Source of the DNA: UBA4615 sp046046245 | Lineage (GTDB): Bacteria; Pseudomonadota; Gammaproteobacteria; Burkholderiales; Burkholderiaceae_E | Reading direction: 5' to 3' | Length of the DNA stretch: 64,000 nucleotides | Assembly: GCA_046046245.1 (NCBI GenBank) | Contig: JBJOKE010000045.1 | Span: 1 to 64,000 of the forward strand | Shown: positions 16,281-24,835 of the stretch, in pieces | Numbering within the stretch: the stretch's first letter is position 1 | Layout of the letters: every line of letters starts with the position of its first letter | Translations under genes and position numbers: made by a program | The notes under the pieces: generated by a model | Seen by the model: only the letters and a program-made list of their open reading frames with translations | Database searches by the model: none | Told to the model about the DNA's origin: nothing

Positions 16281-18245
16281 TCAGACGTGCTTGTGGCGTT
16301 CGTAGAACGCGCGGATCTCCGGGAGCCTGCGGTGCAGCGCGGCGACGACCGCCGGATCGAAGTGACGACCCGAGTCGGCATCGATCGTCTCCAGGGCACG
16401 CTCGAACGACCAGGCCTCCTTGTAGGGACGCTTCGAGGTCAGCGCGTCGAACACGTCGGCCACCGCCACGATCCGCGCAGCGAGCGGAATCGCCTCGCCG
16501 GCCAGGCCGTTCGGATAGCCGGCGCCGTCCCAGCGTTCGTGGTGACCCTCGGCGATCTCGATGCCGAGCCGGAAGACGCTGCGCCCGCGCGCCTGCATCT
16601 GCGCCTCGCACCGCCGCAGCACCTCGCCGCCGATCACCGGGTGGCGCTTCATCGCGTCGCGCTCCTCGTCGGTCAACCGTCCGGGCTTGAGCAGGATCTG
16701 GTCCGCGACGCCGACCTTGCCGATGTCGTGCATCGGCGCGAACCGGCGGAGGTCGTCGAGGTAGCGGCTGTCGATCTCCGCGCCGCGGCTCGGGTCGGAG
16801 GACAGTTCGGCGCCGAGCATCGCCGAGTAGGCGCTCATTCGGACGAGGTGGTCGCCGGTTTCCGGATCGCGACTCTCTGCCAGCTTCGCGAGACCTTCGA
16901 CCGCCGCCACCACGAGCGCTTCGGTCGACAGCGTCCGATCGATCTGGGCACGGACCGGCCCGGCGACCGTGCGCAGCAGCGCCCGGCTCGACGCCGGGAA
17001 CGCGTCCCGTCCGGTCGCGGCGAACAGCAGCACCGAGGCGTCTTCGGGCTCGTCGCGCAGCGGCACGACGAGGACGGAACCGAAGCCCTCGGCAGCGGCC
17101 GCGGCCGCGAGCAGGCGCTCGAGGTCGGGCACACTGCAGTCCGGCGACAGCGTCGCGCCGTCGGCGAGGGTGCCTCGCGCCGAGCCGGAGGTGCGATGCA
17201 TCCGCCAGCCTTCGCCCGGGATCGCGGAGCGCACCGCGACGCCGACGAGGTCGATCGGCACCGCGGCATGCAGGGTGTCCCGCAGCGTGTCGAGCAGTTC
17301 GGCGGTGGTGAGCCCGGCGTTCGTGCGCTCGGCCACGTCGAACAGCAGCTGCAGTCGCGTCGCGAGCCGTTCCAGCGCCGTGCCCACGGCTGCGATCTCG
17401 CGGTCGCCGCAGCCGCCCGGCGCGACCGTCAGGTCGCCGTCGATCAGGCGCACCGCCGCCCGCTCCACCGTCGCGAGCGGCCCCAGCACCCGGCGACGCA
17501 GCCACGCGAGCACCGCCACGCCCACTGCCGCCGTCGCGACCAGCACGCCGAGCTGCAGGCGGATGACGGCGTCGAGCTTCGCCTGCATCATCGCCTTGAA
17601 GGCATGACTGAGTTCGCGCGAGGCCTCCAGCACCGCCGGGCCTTCGGTCGCCACGATCCCGGCGATCTCGAGCGTCCGCTCGGCGGAGGGCGGCGACGCG
17701 AGCGCCGGCCCGATCGATCGATGCATCCGGTGCCAGACCGCGGCGGTCTCGCGCAGCGTCCGCAGCGACGGGGCGTCCCAGTTGCAGCTCACGGGTGCGT
17801 CCAGGCCGGTCAGGTCCGGCGACAGCTGGCGCGTCTCGAAGCTCGTGACGATCCGGTCGTACTGCGCGACCTGACGCGACAGACGTTCGAGGTAGGCGGC
17901 CCCTTCCCGCTCCGACAGCCCCGGCGCTTCGGTGCCGCGGATCTGCGCCGCGTCGAGCGCCATCGAGCCGGCCATCTCCCGCATCTGACCCGCGAGGTTG
18001 AGGATCGCGTAGTCGTGGATGCGGTACGACAGCTGGTGACGGGTGACCAGCGCGGCCGCGGCGGCGAGCAGCAACAGCATCGACAGCGCGAGCAGCACGG
18101 TCCGTCTGACGCTCGGCGATCGGACGGACGGGCGATCGCCGAGCCGACCGTCATGGGCGTCGGAGGCGGCCGGTCGTGCGGTGCCGGGCGGCAACAGGGT
18201 CGCCCGCGGCGGGCGCAACGAGTCGGTGTACGGGGGAGGGGGCAT
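16281..18245 (-). CDS. Membrane-bound HD-GYP sensor (c-di-GMP phosphodiesterase) with HAMP and GAF domains
   Basis: This 654-residue protein has transmembrane helices at about 48-66 and 230-248 flanking a helical periplasmic domain with a PilJ/type IV sensor look. A HAMP region follows at about 249-300, then a GAF-like domain at 300-440 and an HD-GYP domain at 445-650. The HD-GYP part keeps H466, the H506-D507 pair (MHDIGKVGV), HH at 568-569 and GYP at 576-578, so the metal site looks intact and c-di-GMP hydrolysis is expected. The start is the ATG at 18245; the Pro/Arg-rich first 45 residues are cytoplasmic and the true start might be later. It is a single gene, convergent with the gamma-glutamyltransferase gene. 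The signal is unknown. Confidence 0.9.
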   Translation of the reverse strand: MPPPPYTDSLRPPRATLLPPGTARPAASDAHDGRLGDRPSVRSPSVRRTVLLALSMLLLLAAAAALVTRHQLSYRIHDYAILNLAGQMREMAGSMALDAAQIRGTEAPGLSEREGAAYLERLSRQVAQYDRIVTSFETRQLSPDLTGLDAPVSCNWDAPSLRTLRETAAVWHRMHRSIGPALASPPSAERTLEIAGIVATEGPAVLEASRELSHAFKAMMQAKLDAVIRLQLGVLVATAAVGVAVLAWLRRRVLGPLATVERAAVRLIDGDLTVAPGGCGDREIAAVGTALERLATRLQLLFDVAERTNAGLTTAELLDTLRDTLHAAVPIDLVGVAVRSAIPGEGWRMHRTSGSARGTLADGATLSPDCSVPDLERLLAAAAAAEGFGSVLVVPLRDEPEDASVLLFAATGRDAFPASSRALLRTVAGPVRAQIDRTLSTEALVVAAVEGLAKLAESRDPETGDHLVRMSAYSAMLGAELSSDPSRGAEIDSRYLDDLRRFAPMHDIGKVGVADQILLKPGRLTDEERDAMKRHPVIGGEVLRRCEAQMQARGRSVFRLGIEIAEGHHERWDGAGYPNGLAGEAIPLAARIVAVADVFDALTSKRPYKEAWSFERALETIDADSGRHFDPAVVAALHRRLPEIRAFYERHKHV

Positions 18246-18421
18246 CGGACTTCGGCGCCACGGACGGTGACATCGGGTATCGGCGGCCGGGCGAACGCGC
18301 TCGAGCGGAATCGGTGCGGCGGCCGCGCGCGGCGGATCGACGGTCGTGCCGCCCGCGTGCGTGCGTCGCCAGCGGTCCCCGGCCCGATGGGGCCATGGCC
18401 GCGACGGGCTCGCCGCGGCGC

Positions 18422-18427
18422 TAGCAT
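18422..18427 (+). promoter_or_regulatory. -10 hexamer TAGCAT, probably leaderless transcript
   Basis: TAGCAT ends 6 nt before the ATG at 18434, the same spacing as for the asparaginase gene. No Shine-Dalgarno sequence is present and no good -35 is visible. Confidence 0.4.
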
Positions 18428-18433
18428 CCCCTC

Positions 18434-19141
18434 ATGAGACCGTCGATCCGAACGGCGACCGCGTCGCTCCTCGCGTGGCAGGTCGCCTCGTCCGCCGTCG
18501 CCGCCGACGTCGTCCCCATCGGCCCCGCCTTCCGCATCGACCGCACCGAGGTCACCGTCGCGCGCTTCGACGCGTTCCTGAAGGCCACCGGCCGCACGAG
18601 CACGGCCGAGCGCGAGGGCGGCGGCTACGAATGGGGGGCGGGCTGGGAACGCCGCCCCGGCTGGACCTTCCGCGCGCCGTCCGGTGCGCCGGCGCGGCCC
18701 GACGACCCGGCCGCCCACGTCAGCTGGTTCGAGGCCGAGGCCTTCTGCCGCTGGGCGGGCGGTCGCCTGCCCACCCGCGACGAATGGGCCGAGGCCGCCT
18801 ACGTCGAGCGCCGCGCGCCGCCGCCCGCGCCCTTCGTCGCCGGCCGCCGCTATCCGTACCCCACCGGCGAGACGCCCGAGGGCGCGAACCTCTCCGGGCC
18901 CGGCGACCGTTGGGAGCGGCACGCGCCCGCCGGCGCCACCGCCGCCGGCGTCAACGGCCTGCACGAGATGGCCGGCAACGTCTGGGAGTGGCTCGCCGAC
19001 GCGCGCGGCGACGACCGGCTGACCGCCGGCGGCTCGTGGTGGTACGGCGCCTCGCAGACGCAGGAGAGCGGCATGCAGTGGAAGCCGGCGCGGTTCTTCG
19101 CGGTCTACGTCGGCTTCCGCTGCGTCTACCCGCCGGGCTGA
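18434..19141 (+). CDS. SUMF1/formylglycine-generating-enzyme-like secreted protein
   Basis: This 235-residue protein has a signal peptide (1-23, ending SSAVAA) and one FGE-sulfatase (SUMF1) domain. It begins with the typical FRIDRTEVTVARFDAFL and continues with PAAHVSWFEAEAFCRWAGGRLPTRDEWAEAAY, VNGLHEMAGNVWEWLAD and AGGSWWYGA split over residues 90-200. FGE-type proteins oxidise a sulfatase cysteine, while many bacterial relatives have other or unknown roles. Only two Cys are visible in the mature protein (in EAFCRW and GFRCVY), so copper-type FGE catalysis is unproven, and no sulfatase gene is in the window. It begins 6 nt after TAGCAT and ends 54 bp before the gentisate dioxygenase gene. 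Confidence 0.85.
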   Translation: MRPSIRTATASLLAWQVASSAVAADVVPIGPAFRIDRTEVTVARFDAFLKATGRTSTAEREGGGYEWGAGWERRPGWTFRAPSGAPARPDDPAAHVSWFEAEAFCRWAGGRLPTRDEWAEAAYVERRAPPPAPFVAGRRYPYPTGETPEGANLSGPGDRWERHAPAGATAAGVNGLHEMAGNVWEWLADARGDDRLTAGGSWWYGASQTQESGMQWKPARFFAVYVGFRCVYPPG

Positions 19142-19195
19142 GGCCGGCGCGCGCCGCGCGTATCATCGGTCGATCCGGATCGCAGGGAGACGACC

Positions 19196-20233
19196 ATGAA
19201 CGCACGCGTCGACGACGCGGCCGCGCGCCGCGCCTACTACGACCGCATCGCCGGGCACTCGTTGAAGCCGCTGTGGGAGGTGCTGGCCGCGCTGGTGCCG
19301 CCTTCGCCGGTCACCGAGGCCGTGCCCGCGCTGTGGCGCTGGGCGGACGTGGCGCCCTTCATCGCCGAGGCCGGCTCGCTGATCACCGCGCGCGAGGCCG
19401 AGCGCCGCGTGCTGATCCTGGAGAACCCCGGCCTGCCCGGCCAGTCCACCACCACCTCCACGATGTACGCCGGCCTGCAGCTGATCCTGCCCGGCGAGGT
19501 CGCGCCCGCGCACCGCCACACGCAGTCGGCGCTGCGCTTCGTCGTCGACGGCGAGGGCGCCTACACCGCGGTCGACGGCGAGCGGGTCACGATGTCGCCG
19601 GGCGACTTCATCATCACGCCGATGTGGACCTGGCACGACCACGGCAACCCGGGCACCGAGCCGGTGGTCTGGCTCGACGGCCTCGACATCGCGGTGGTGC
19701 GGATGCTCGGCGCGCAGTTCCGCGAGAACCACGGTCACGAGTCGCAATCGGTCTCGCGCCCCGAAGGCGACGCGGCCGCGCGCTACGGCTCGGGCATGCT
19801 GCCGGTGGACTACACGCCGCGCAACGGCGTGACGCCGGTCTTCTGCTATCCGTACCGCAGCTCGCGGGCCGCGCTCGCGACGATGGCCGACGGCCCGCGT
19901 CACCGCTGCCACGGCATCAAGATGCGCTACGTGAACCCGGCCACCGGCGGCGCGCCGATCGCCACCATCGGCGCGTTCCTGCAGTGGCTGCCCGGGGGCT
20001 TCGCCGGCGCGCCCTACCGCAGCACCGACGGCACGATCTTCACCGTGGTCGAGGGTTCGGCACGCGTCGAGCTCGACGACCGCACGTTCGAGGTCGGCCC
20101 GAAGGACACCTTCGTGATCCCGTCGTGGCACCGCCACCGGCTGCACGCACGCGAGGACTGCGTGCTCTTCAGCTTCTCCGACCGACCCATCCAGCAGGCG
20201 CTGCACCTGTGGCGCGAGCACGAGGGCGAATGA
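19196..20233 (+). CDS. Gentisate 1,2-dioxygenase
   Basis: This 345-residue bicupin enzyme opens the ring of gentisate (2,5-dihydroxybenzoate) with O2 to give maleylpyruvate. The N-terminal cupin has the iron ligands in PAHRHTQSALRF (H106, H108) and the second motif MSPGDFIITPMWTWHDHG with H147/H149. The second cupin contains FEVGPKDTFVIPSWHRHRL. Length and both cupins match bacterial gentisate dioxygenases. The start is supported by a ribosome-binding site GGGAGA 7 nt upstream. It overlaps the isomerase gene by 4 bp, which performs the next pathway step. Salicylate 1-hydroxylase-like homologues act on related substrates, so salicylate, hydroxygentisate or 1-hydroxy-2-naphthoate remain possible. 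Confidence 0.92.
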   Translation: MNARVDDAAARRAYYDRIAGHSLKPLWEVLAALVPPSPVTEAVPALWRWADVAPFIAEAGSLITAREAERRVLILENPGLPGQSTTTSTMYAGLQLILPGEVAPAHRHTQSALRFVVDGEGAYTAVDGERVTMSPGDFIITPMWTWHDHGNPGTEPVVWLDGLDIAVVRMLGAQFRENHGHESQSVSRPEGDAAARYGSGMLPVDYTPRNGVTPVFCYPYRSSRAALATMADGPRHRCHGIKMRYVNPATGGAPIATIGAFLQWLPGGFAGAPYRSTDGTIFTVVEGSARVELDDRTFEVGPKDTFVIPSWHRHRLHAREDCVLFSFSDRPIQQALHLWREHEGE

Positions 20234-20886
20234 TGCCGACGCTCTACACCTACTTCCGCAGTTCGGCCGCGTTCCGCGTGCGCTGCGCGCTGAACCACAA
20301 GGGCATCGCCTGGACGCCCGAGGTGGTCTGGCTGCTGTCCGACGAGCAGCGCGCCGACGCCTACCGCGCGACCAATCCGCAGGCGCTGGTGCCCGCCTTC
20401 GTCGACGACGACGGCAGCCGCATCGCCCAGTCGCTCGCGATCATCGAGTACCTCGACGAGACCCGGCCCGGCCCGAAGCTGCTGCCCGCCGACCCGCTCG
20501 GCCGCGCCCGCGTGCGCTCGCTGTCGCTGCTGCTCGCCTGCGACGTCCACCCGATCAACAACCTGCGCATCCTGAAGTACCTGAAGCAGACGCTGGGCCA
20601 CGGGCAGCCGGAGGTCGACGCGTGGATCCGGCACTGGATCGCCGAGGGCTTCGCCGCGTTCGAGGCCGAGCTCGCCGATCCGCGCACCGGCCGCTACTGC
20701 CACGGCGACACCGTCACGATGGCCGACTGCTGCCTCGTGCCGCAGGTCTTCGGCGCGAAGCGCTTCGACTGTCCGCTCGACGCCTACCCTCGGACGATGC
20801 GGATCTTCGAGGCGCTGATGGCGCTGCCCGCGTTCGATGCGGCGCAGCCCTCGAAGCAGCCCGACGCGGCACGGCTGAAGGCCTGA
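20230..20886 (+). CDS. Maleylpyruvate / maleylacetoacetate isomerase (zeta-class GST)
   Basis: This 218-residue glutathione S-transferase of the zeta class cis-trans isomerises maleylpyruvate to fumarylpyruvate (or maleylacetoacetate to fumarylacetoacetate). The thioredoxin-fold half has YFRSSAAFRVRCALNHKGI, with the SSxxxRVR glutathione-activating motif at residues 8-17, then NPQALVPAFVDDDG and QSLAIIEYLDE. The helical half has CDVHPINNLRILKYL and TMADCCLVPQV. The start is the first of two adjacent ATGs, overlapping the dioxygenase stop by 4 bp. Its coupling to gentisate dioxygenase favours maleylpyruvate as the substrate. Confidence 0.92.
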   Translation: MMPTLYTYFRSSAAFRVRCALNHKGIAWTPEVVWLLSDEQRADAYRATNPQALVPAFVDDDGSRIAQSLAIIEYLDETRPGPKLLPADPLGRARVRSLSLLLACDVHPINNLRILKYLKQTLGHGQPEVDAWIRHWIAEGFAAFEAELADPRTGRYCHGDTVTMADCCLVPQVFGAKRFDCPLDAYPRTMRIFEALMALPAFDAAQPSKQPDAARLKA

Positions 20887-20895
20887 GGGCACGCC

Positions 20896-21681
20896 GTGGC
20901 GTCCGGCGTCGTCCTCCATGCGCTGTCCGGCGGTCGCCTCGAGACGCGGCGCTCGCTGATGGTCGCGGGGGCGTCCGCCGACGAGCGGATGATCCTGCCG
21001 ATCGGCTGCTGGCTGGTCGTGCATCCGCGCGGCCGGTTGCTGTTCGACACCGGCCTGCACCCGGACACCGCGGCCGATCCGGTCGGGCGGCTCGGCGCGC
21101 GCCGCGCGTCCCGCTTCGCCGTCGTCTCGCCGCCGGGCGAGGATGCGGTCGCCTCGCTCGCCCGGCTCGGCCTGCACGCCGACGACGTCACCCACGTCGT
21201 CAACTCGCACCTGCATTTCGACCACTGCGGCTGCAACCGCTGCTTCCGGCGTGCCCGGGTGCTGGTGCAGCGCGCCGAGCTCGACGCGATGCGCGCCGCG
21301 TGCGCCGCCGGTGTCGACGACCCGGGCGACTGGGACGACCCGGCGCGACCGCCCGAGACCGTCGAGGGCGAGCACGACGTGTTCGGCGACGGCACGGTCG
21401 TGCTGCTGCCCACGCCCGGGCACACGCCCGGCCACCAGTCGCTGCGCGCGCTGACCGCATCGGGCCGAGTCGTCGTGCTGGCCGGCGACGCCGTCTACAC
21501 CCGTCGCCACCTCGACGACGACGCGCTGCCGCCGCCCGCGGCGGTCTGGCACGCTGCCGCGATGTCCGACTCGATGGCGCGGCTGCGCGCGATGCGCGAC
21601 CGGCAGCGCGCGCTGCTCGTCTTCGGCCATGACGAGGCGCAGTGGCGCGAGCTCGTCGACGCGGGCGGGCGCATCGACTGA
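20896..21681 (+). CDS. Metallo-beta-lactamase-fold hydrolase, N-acyl-homoserine-lactonase-like
   Basis: This 261-residue MBL-fold protein has the dinuclear zinc motif NSHLHFDHCGC (HxHxDH at 105-110). The other ligands are His of TPGHTPGHQS and Asp of VVLAGDAVY, and a terminal His is in VFGHDEAQW. The overall plan (LPIGCWLVVHPRG, LLFDTGLHPD) matches the AttM/AiiB group of lactonases, which open acyl-homoserine or other lactone rings. The start is a GTG at 20896, 9 nt after the isomerase stop, so it belongs to the gentisate operon. A catabolic role, such as opening a lactone or hydrolysing a thioester or maleylpyruvate-derived compound, is as likely as quorum quenching. Confidence 0.82.
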   Translation: MASGVVLHALSGGRLETRRSLMVAGASADERMILPIGCWLVVHPRGRLLFDTGLHPDTAADPVGRLGARRASRFAVVSPPGEDAVASLARLGLHADDVTHVVNSHLHFDHCGCNRCFRRARVLVQRAELDAMRAACAAGVDDPGDWDDPARPPETVEGEHDVFGDGTVVLLPTPGHTPGHQSLRALTASGRVVVLAGDAVYTRRHLDDDALPPPAAVWHAAAMSDSMARLRAMRDRQRALLVFGHDEAQWRELVDAGGRID

Positions 21682-21739
21682 ACGCCGGCGGCGCCGGCCG
21701 ATCCCCCCGATCCGATTCCACGATGGAGACCCCGAACCG

Positions 21740-23257
21740 ATGATCCGCCCCCGAGGCCGTGGCGCGCTGCGCGCGCTCGCCGCTCCCGTGTTCGCCGCGC
21801 TCGCGCTCGCCGCCTGCACTGCCGGCCCCGCCACCGCCCCCGACGAGCCCCGCGCGCACGACGCGCGCCGCTACACCGTCGACCAGGCCGCGCTGCGCGC
21901 CACGCTCACCACCGCCGATGCGGCCGCGCGCGGCGGTCACGGCGATTTCCGCCCGATCGAGTCGATCGCGACCGACCGCTGGGTGGGGGTGCTCGACGGC
22001 GCGGCCTACCAGATCGAGGTGCCCAGGGACTGGAACGGTCGCCTCGTGATGTACGCGCACGGCTATCGCGGCACCGGCGCCGCGCTGACCGTCGCGCCGC
22101 CGCGGATCCGCCGGCACCTGATCGCCAACGGCTACGCGTGGGCCGCGTCGAGCTACTCGGCGAACCACTACGACGTGCGGGCCGGCGTCGAGGACACCAA
22201 CGCGCTCGCGCTCGCGTTCACCCGGATCGCGCGCGACAACGGCCGCACGCTCGCCGAGCCGACCCACCGCTTCGTCACCGGCCACTCGATGGGGGGCCAC
22301 ATCAGCGCGGCCGCGGTCGAGCGCGAGACCCTCGAGCGTGCGCGCCACCGCGTGAAGTACGACGGCGCCGTGCCGATGTGCGGCGTGATGGGCGACACCG
22401 CCCTCTACGACGGCTTCGCCGCCTACCAGGCCGCGGCGCTGCAGCTCGCCGGCGTGAAGGCGACCGAGCTGCCGCCGAAGGACTGGAGCGCGGTCGAGCC
22501 GGTGCTGCGTCGGCGCTTCTTCTCGACCTTCCCGGCCGAGGGCCGCGAGGGCGTGCTGACCCGCGACGGCGAGACGCTCAGGCGCGTCTGGGTCGGCCTG
22601 TCGGGCGGCGAGCGGCCGGGCGCGGATCTCGCGCTGACCCTGCCCCCCGGCGGCGGCGGCTACACGCCGACCGTCTGGGGCGCGTTCTCGCGCGACGGCA
22701 CGATGCAGGGCATGCTCGCCCGCAACGGTGTCGACACGCGCCGGATCGTCTACCGGGTGCCCGGCGATGCCGCCACCGAGGCCGAGCTGAACCGCTCGGC
22801 GCTGCGCGTGAGCGGCGACCCGCGCGCGAACCTGCCGCGCACCGACGGTCTGCGCTGGGTGCCGGTGCTGCCCGCGCGGGTCGCGGTGCCGGTGGTGTCG
22901 ATCCACACGCTCGGCGACGGCTACGTCTGGTTCTCGATGCAGCAGGACTACCGGCGTCGCGCCGACGCGGCGGGCAGCTCGACGCACGTCGTGCAGCGTG
23001 CGGTCCGCGGGGTCGGACACTGCGATTTCACGCTCGCCGAGGAGGAGGAGGCCTTCGACGCGATGGCGGTCTGGGCGCTGTTCGGCCGGCGGCCGAACGG
23101 CGACGAGGTGCTCGACCCGGCGGTGGTCGCGAGCCCGACCTACGGCTGCCGCTTCAGCCGCGTGCCGCGGCTCGAGGACAGCGCGCTCGTGAAGTCGCTG
23201 CGTGCCCGGCTGCCGGCCTGCCCGGAGGGGAGCGCGGCGAGCGGCTTCGGCGGCTGA
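21740..23257 (+). CDS. Alpha/beta-hydrolase lipoprotein
   Basis: This 505-residue protein has a lipoprotein signal (lipobox LAAC, Cys26) and an alpha/beta-hydrolase fold. The early beta strand is GRLVMYAHGYRGTG (oxyanion hole), the nucleophile elbow is TGHSMGGH (Ser183), and a late GVGHCDF supplies the probable catalytic His. A large insertion lies between Ser and His. It should be an envelope-anchored esterase or peptidase-like hydrolase; no closer family is clear to me. The start is the ATG at 21740, after a purine-rich GGAGACCCCGAACCG leader. It follows the MBL gene by 58 bp and could be the last gene of the gentisate-linked operon, perhaps releasing aromatic acids from esters outside the cell. 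Confidence 0.78.
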   Translation: MIRPRGRGALRALAAPVFAALALAACTAGPATAPDEPRAHDARRYTVDQAALRATLTTADAAARGGHGDFRPIESIATDRWVGVLDGAAYQIEVPRDWNGRLVMYAHGYRGTGAALTVAPPRIRRHLIANGYAWAASSYSANHYDVRAGVEDTNALALAFTRIARDNGRTLAEPTHRFVTGHSMGGHISAAAVERETLERARHRVKYDGAVPMCGVMGDTALYDGFAAYQAAALQLAGVKATELPPKDWSAVEPVLRRRFFSTFPAEGREGVLTRDGETLRRVWVGLSGGERPGADLALTLPPGGGGYTPTVWGAFSRDGTMQGMLARNGVDTRRIVYRVPGDAATEAELNRSALRVSGDPRANLPRTDGLRWVPVLPARVAVPVVSIHTLGDGYVWFSMQQDYRRRADAAGSSTHVVQRAVRGVGHCDFTLAEEEEAFDAMAVWALFGRRPNGDEVLDPAVVASPTYGCRFSRVPRLEDSALVKSLRARLPACPEGSAASGFGG

Positions 23258-23408
23258 CGCGTCCGGGGCGCCGTCTGCCGGCGCGGCGCCGCGTCGACCG
23301 CCCGTCGGTCGGCCGCGTCCGGGCACTGCTCGCCGCCCGGCTCGGCCGGCGGCTGCGGGACTATCCTCCGGGTCGCAGGGCCTTGCGGCCCCGTTCCGGT
23401 TCCCGACG

Positions 23409-23972
23409 ATGTCCGTGCGTATTCCTTCCGGCGCGATGACGCGCTGGCTTGTTTCCAAGCTGCGCACGGTGCCCGCTCGGGCGTTGCCGCCCGCCGGCCG
23501 CGCCGCGCCGCCCGACCTGCTGCCTGCCGAGATCGCCGAACGCTTCCGGGAGGACCCCGACTTCTACCTGGCCGCGTCGATCGGCGACGACGACCTGCGG
23601 GTGCAGTCCGGGGGGCGCACGTCGTTCGCCTTCGACGTGCGCGTGGCCGGCCACGTGATCGCCTCCGTCCGCGGCGGCTCGATCTCGATCGGCGCCGACG
23701 GCGAGACCACCGCCGAGATCGCCCACTTCTCGATCACCGGCCCGCATCGGCGCCGCGGTCTCGGCGTCATGGTCGCGCGGGCGCTGTTCCGCTGGCTGAA
23801 TGCTCGCCACGGTGTCACGCGCATGCTGTTCGTGCTGCCCGTGCAGCGCCAGCAGCGCACCGTCTTCCGTGCCTTCGTCGAGCGCCTCGGCGCGGAGCCC
23901 TGGGGGCACTTCGCCGGCGACCCGGTCGCGCCGCCGCTGTTCGCGTGGTCGGTGCGGCGCGCGCTGGGCTGA
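23409..23972 (+). CDS. GNAT-family acetyltransferase-like protein
   Basis: This 187-residue protein has one GNAT-like domain in its C-terminal two thirds. The acetyl-CoA loop signature is TGPHRRRGLGVMVARALFRWL at about residues 117-137 (R/Q-x-x-G-x-G/A form), after beta strands FDVRVAGHVIASVRGG and TAEIAHFSI. The first 45 residues (SKLRTVPARALPPAGR) are basic and outside the domain, so a later start at Met10 is possible. The substrate is unknown. A TATCCT -10-like hexamer lies at 23362-23367. It is convergent with the hydratase gene. Confidence 0.7.
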   Translation: MSVRIPSGAMTRWLVSKLRTVPARALPPAGRAAPPDLLPAEIAERFREDPDFYLAASIGDDDLRVQSGGRTSFAFDVRVAGHVIASVRGGSISIGADGETTAEIAHFSITGPHRRRGLGVMVARALFRWLNARHGVTRMLFVLPVQRQQRTVFRAFVERLGAEPWGHFAGDPVAPPLFAWSVRRALG

Positions 23973-23988
23973 CCGGCACGCGGCGTCT

Positions 23989-24753
23989 TCAGTCGAAGCG
24001 CGCGAGTACCTCGCCGAAGGGTTCGAAGTCGGCGCGGACCGCGTCGCCGCGCGCGACACGGTGCTGCCTCGTGAAGCTGCCCGACATCACCCGCATGCCG
24101 GCCTCGAGCGCGAGACCGAACTCGGCGAGCTTGTTGGCGAGCCAGGCGATCGAGTTGAGCGGCGACCCCATCACCTCGGCGCCCGCCGCGCGGTCGCGCA
24201 CCGCGTCGCCGAAGCGCACCACGACCGTCGCGCGCTCGAGGCCGACCGCGGGATCGAAGCGCGTGTCCGCACCGGTCACGAAGGCCTTCTGCTGCGCGTT
24301 GTCGGCCATCGCGAGCGGCAGATCGCGCGAGAAGTCGCCGCGGACCTCGACCACCTCGAGGGCGGGCGCGACCGATGCGATCGCACGTGCCGCGTCGGCC
24401 GCGGTCACGCCCGGGCCGCGCAGCGTCGCGCCGATCGTCGCGCACAGCTCGTTCTCGATGCCGGGCGCGATCAGGTCGTCGAAGGCGAAGCGGTGGCCCG
24501 AGGACCGATGGCCCGAGCGCAGCAGGATCCCGAAGCACGGCTCGGGGATGCCCCATTGCGCGCGCATCGCGTCCGCGGTCAGGCCGACCTTCCAGCCGGC
24601 CTGCGCGTCGCCGTCGGCGATGCGCCGTCTCAGGATCGCGAGGTTCACCGCGTAGCCCTCGGCGAGCGACAGGCGTCCGAACCAGTCGGCGGGCATGTGC
24701 TCGCCGCGGCGGATGCCCGCCCACAGCGTGTCGGCGGCGTGCTCGATGTCCAT
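23989..24753 (-). CDS. 2-keto-4-pentenoate hydratase / FAH-fold protein (MhpD-like)
   Basis: This 254-residue protein has the fumarylacetoacetate-hydrolase C-terminal fold in its MhpD/HpaH branch. Those enzymes add water to 2-oxopent-4-enoate-type products of meta-cleavage pathways or decarboxylate 4-oxalocrotonate. Visible family features are GWKVGLTADAMRAQWG, APGIENELCATIG (metal-binding Glu residues), VEVRGDFSRDLPLAMADNAQQKAFVTG and GSPLNSIAWLANKLAEFG. The start is the ATG at 24753, with a GAGGAGACG ribosome-binding site and a TAGACT -10-like box at 24782-24787. It is a single gene on the strand opposite to the gentisate cluster and might supply a late ring-cleavage step. It is not a typical fumarylpyruvate hydrolase. 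Confidence 0.85.
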   Translation of the reverse strand: MDIEHAADTLWAGIRRGEHMPADWFGRLSLAEGYAVNLAILRRRIADGDAQAGWKVGLTADAMRAQWGIPEPCFGILLRSGHRSSGHRFAFDDLIAPGIENELCATIGATLRGPGVTAADAARAIASVAPALEVVEVRGDFSRDLPLAMADNAQQKAFVTGADTRFDPAVGLERATVVVRFGDAVRDRAAGAEVMGSPLNSIAWLANKLAEFGLALEAGMRVMSGSFTRQHRVARGDAVRADFEPFGEVLARFD

Positions 24754-24835
24754 GCTCGCGTCTCCTCGGTCCGGGCTCGCGAGTCTAGGCCGGCGCGGCG
24801 CCGCGGGCGACTCCGCGTGTCGCGCCCCGCGCGAC

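Noticed and set aside
20896..21681. Confident call as a quorum-quenching lactonase
   Set aside because: The zinc motif fits, but the gene lies in a gentisate operon and no acyl-homoserine lactone genes are in the window.
23989..24753. Assignment as the missing fumarylpyruvate hydrolase
   Set aside because: The motifs (GWKVGLT, APGIENE, MGSPLNSIAWL) match the hydratase/decarboxylase branch of the fold, and the gene is on the other strand; kept only as a possibility.
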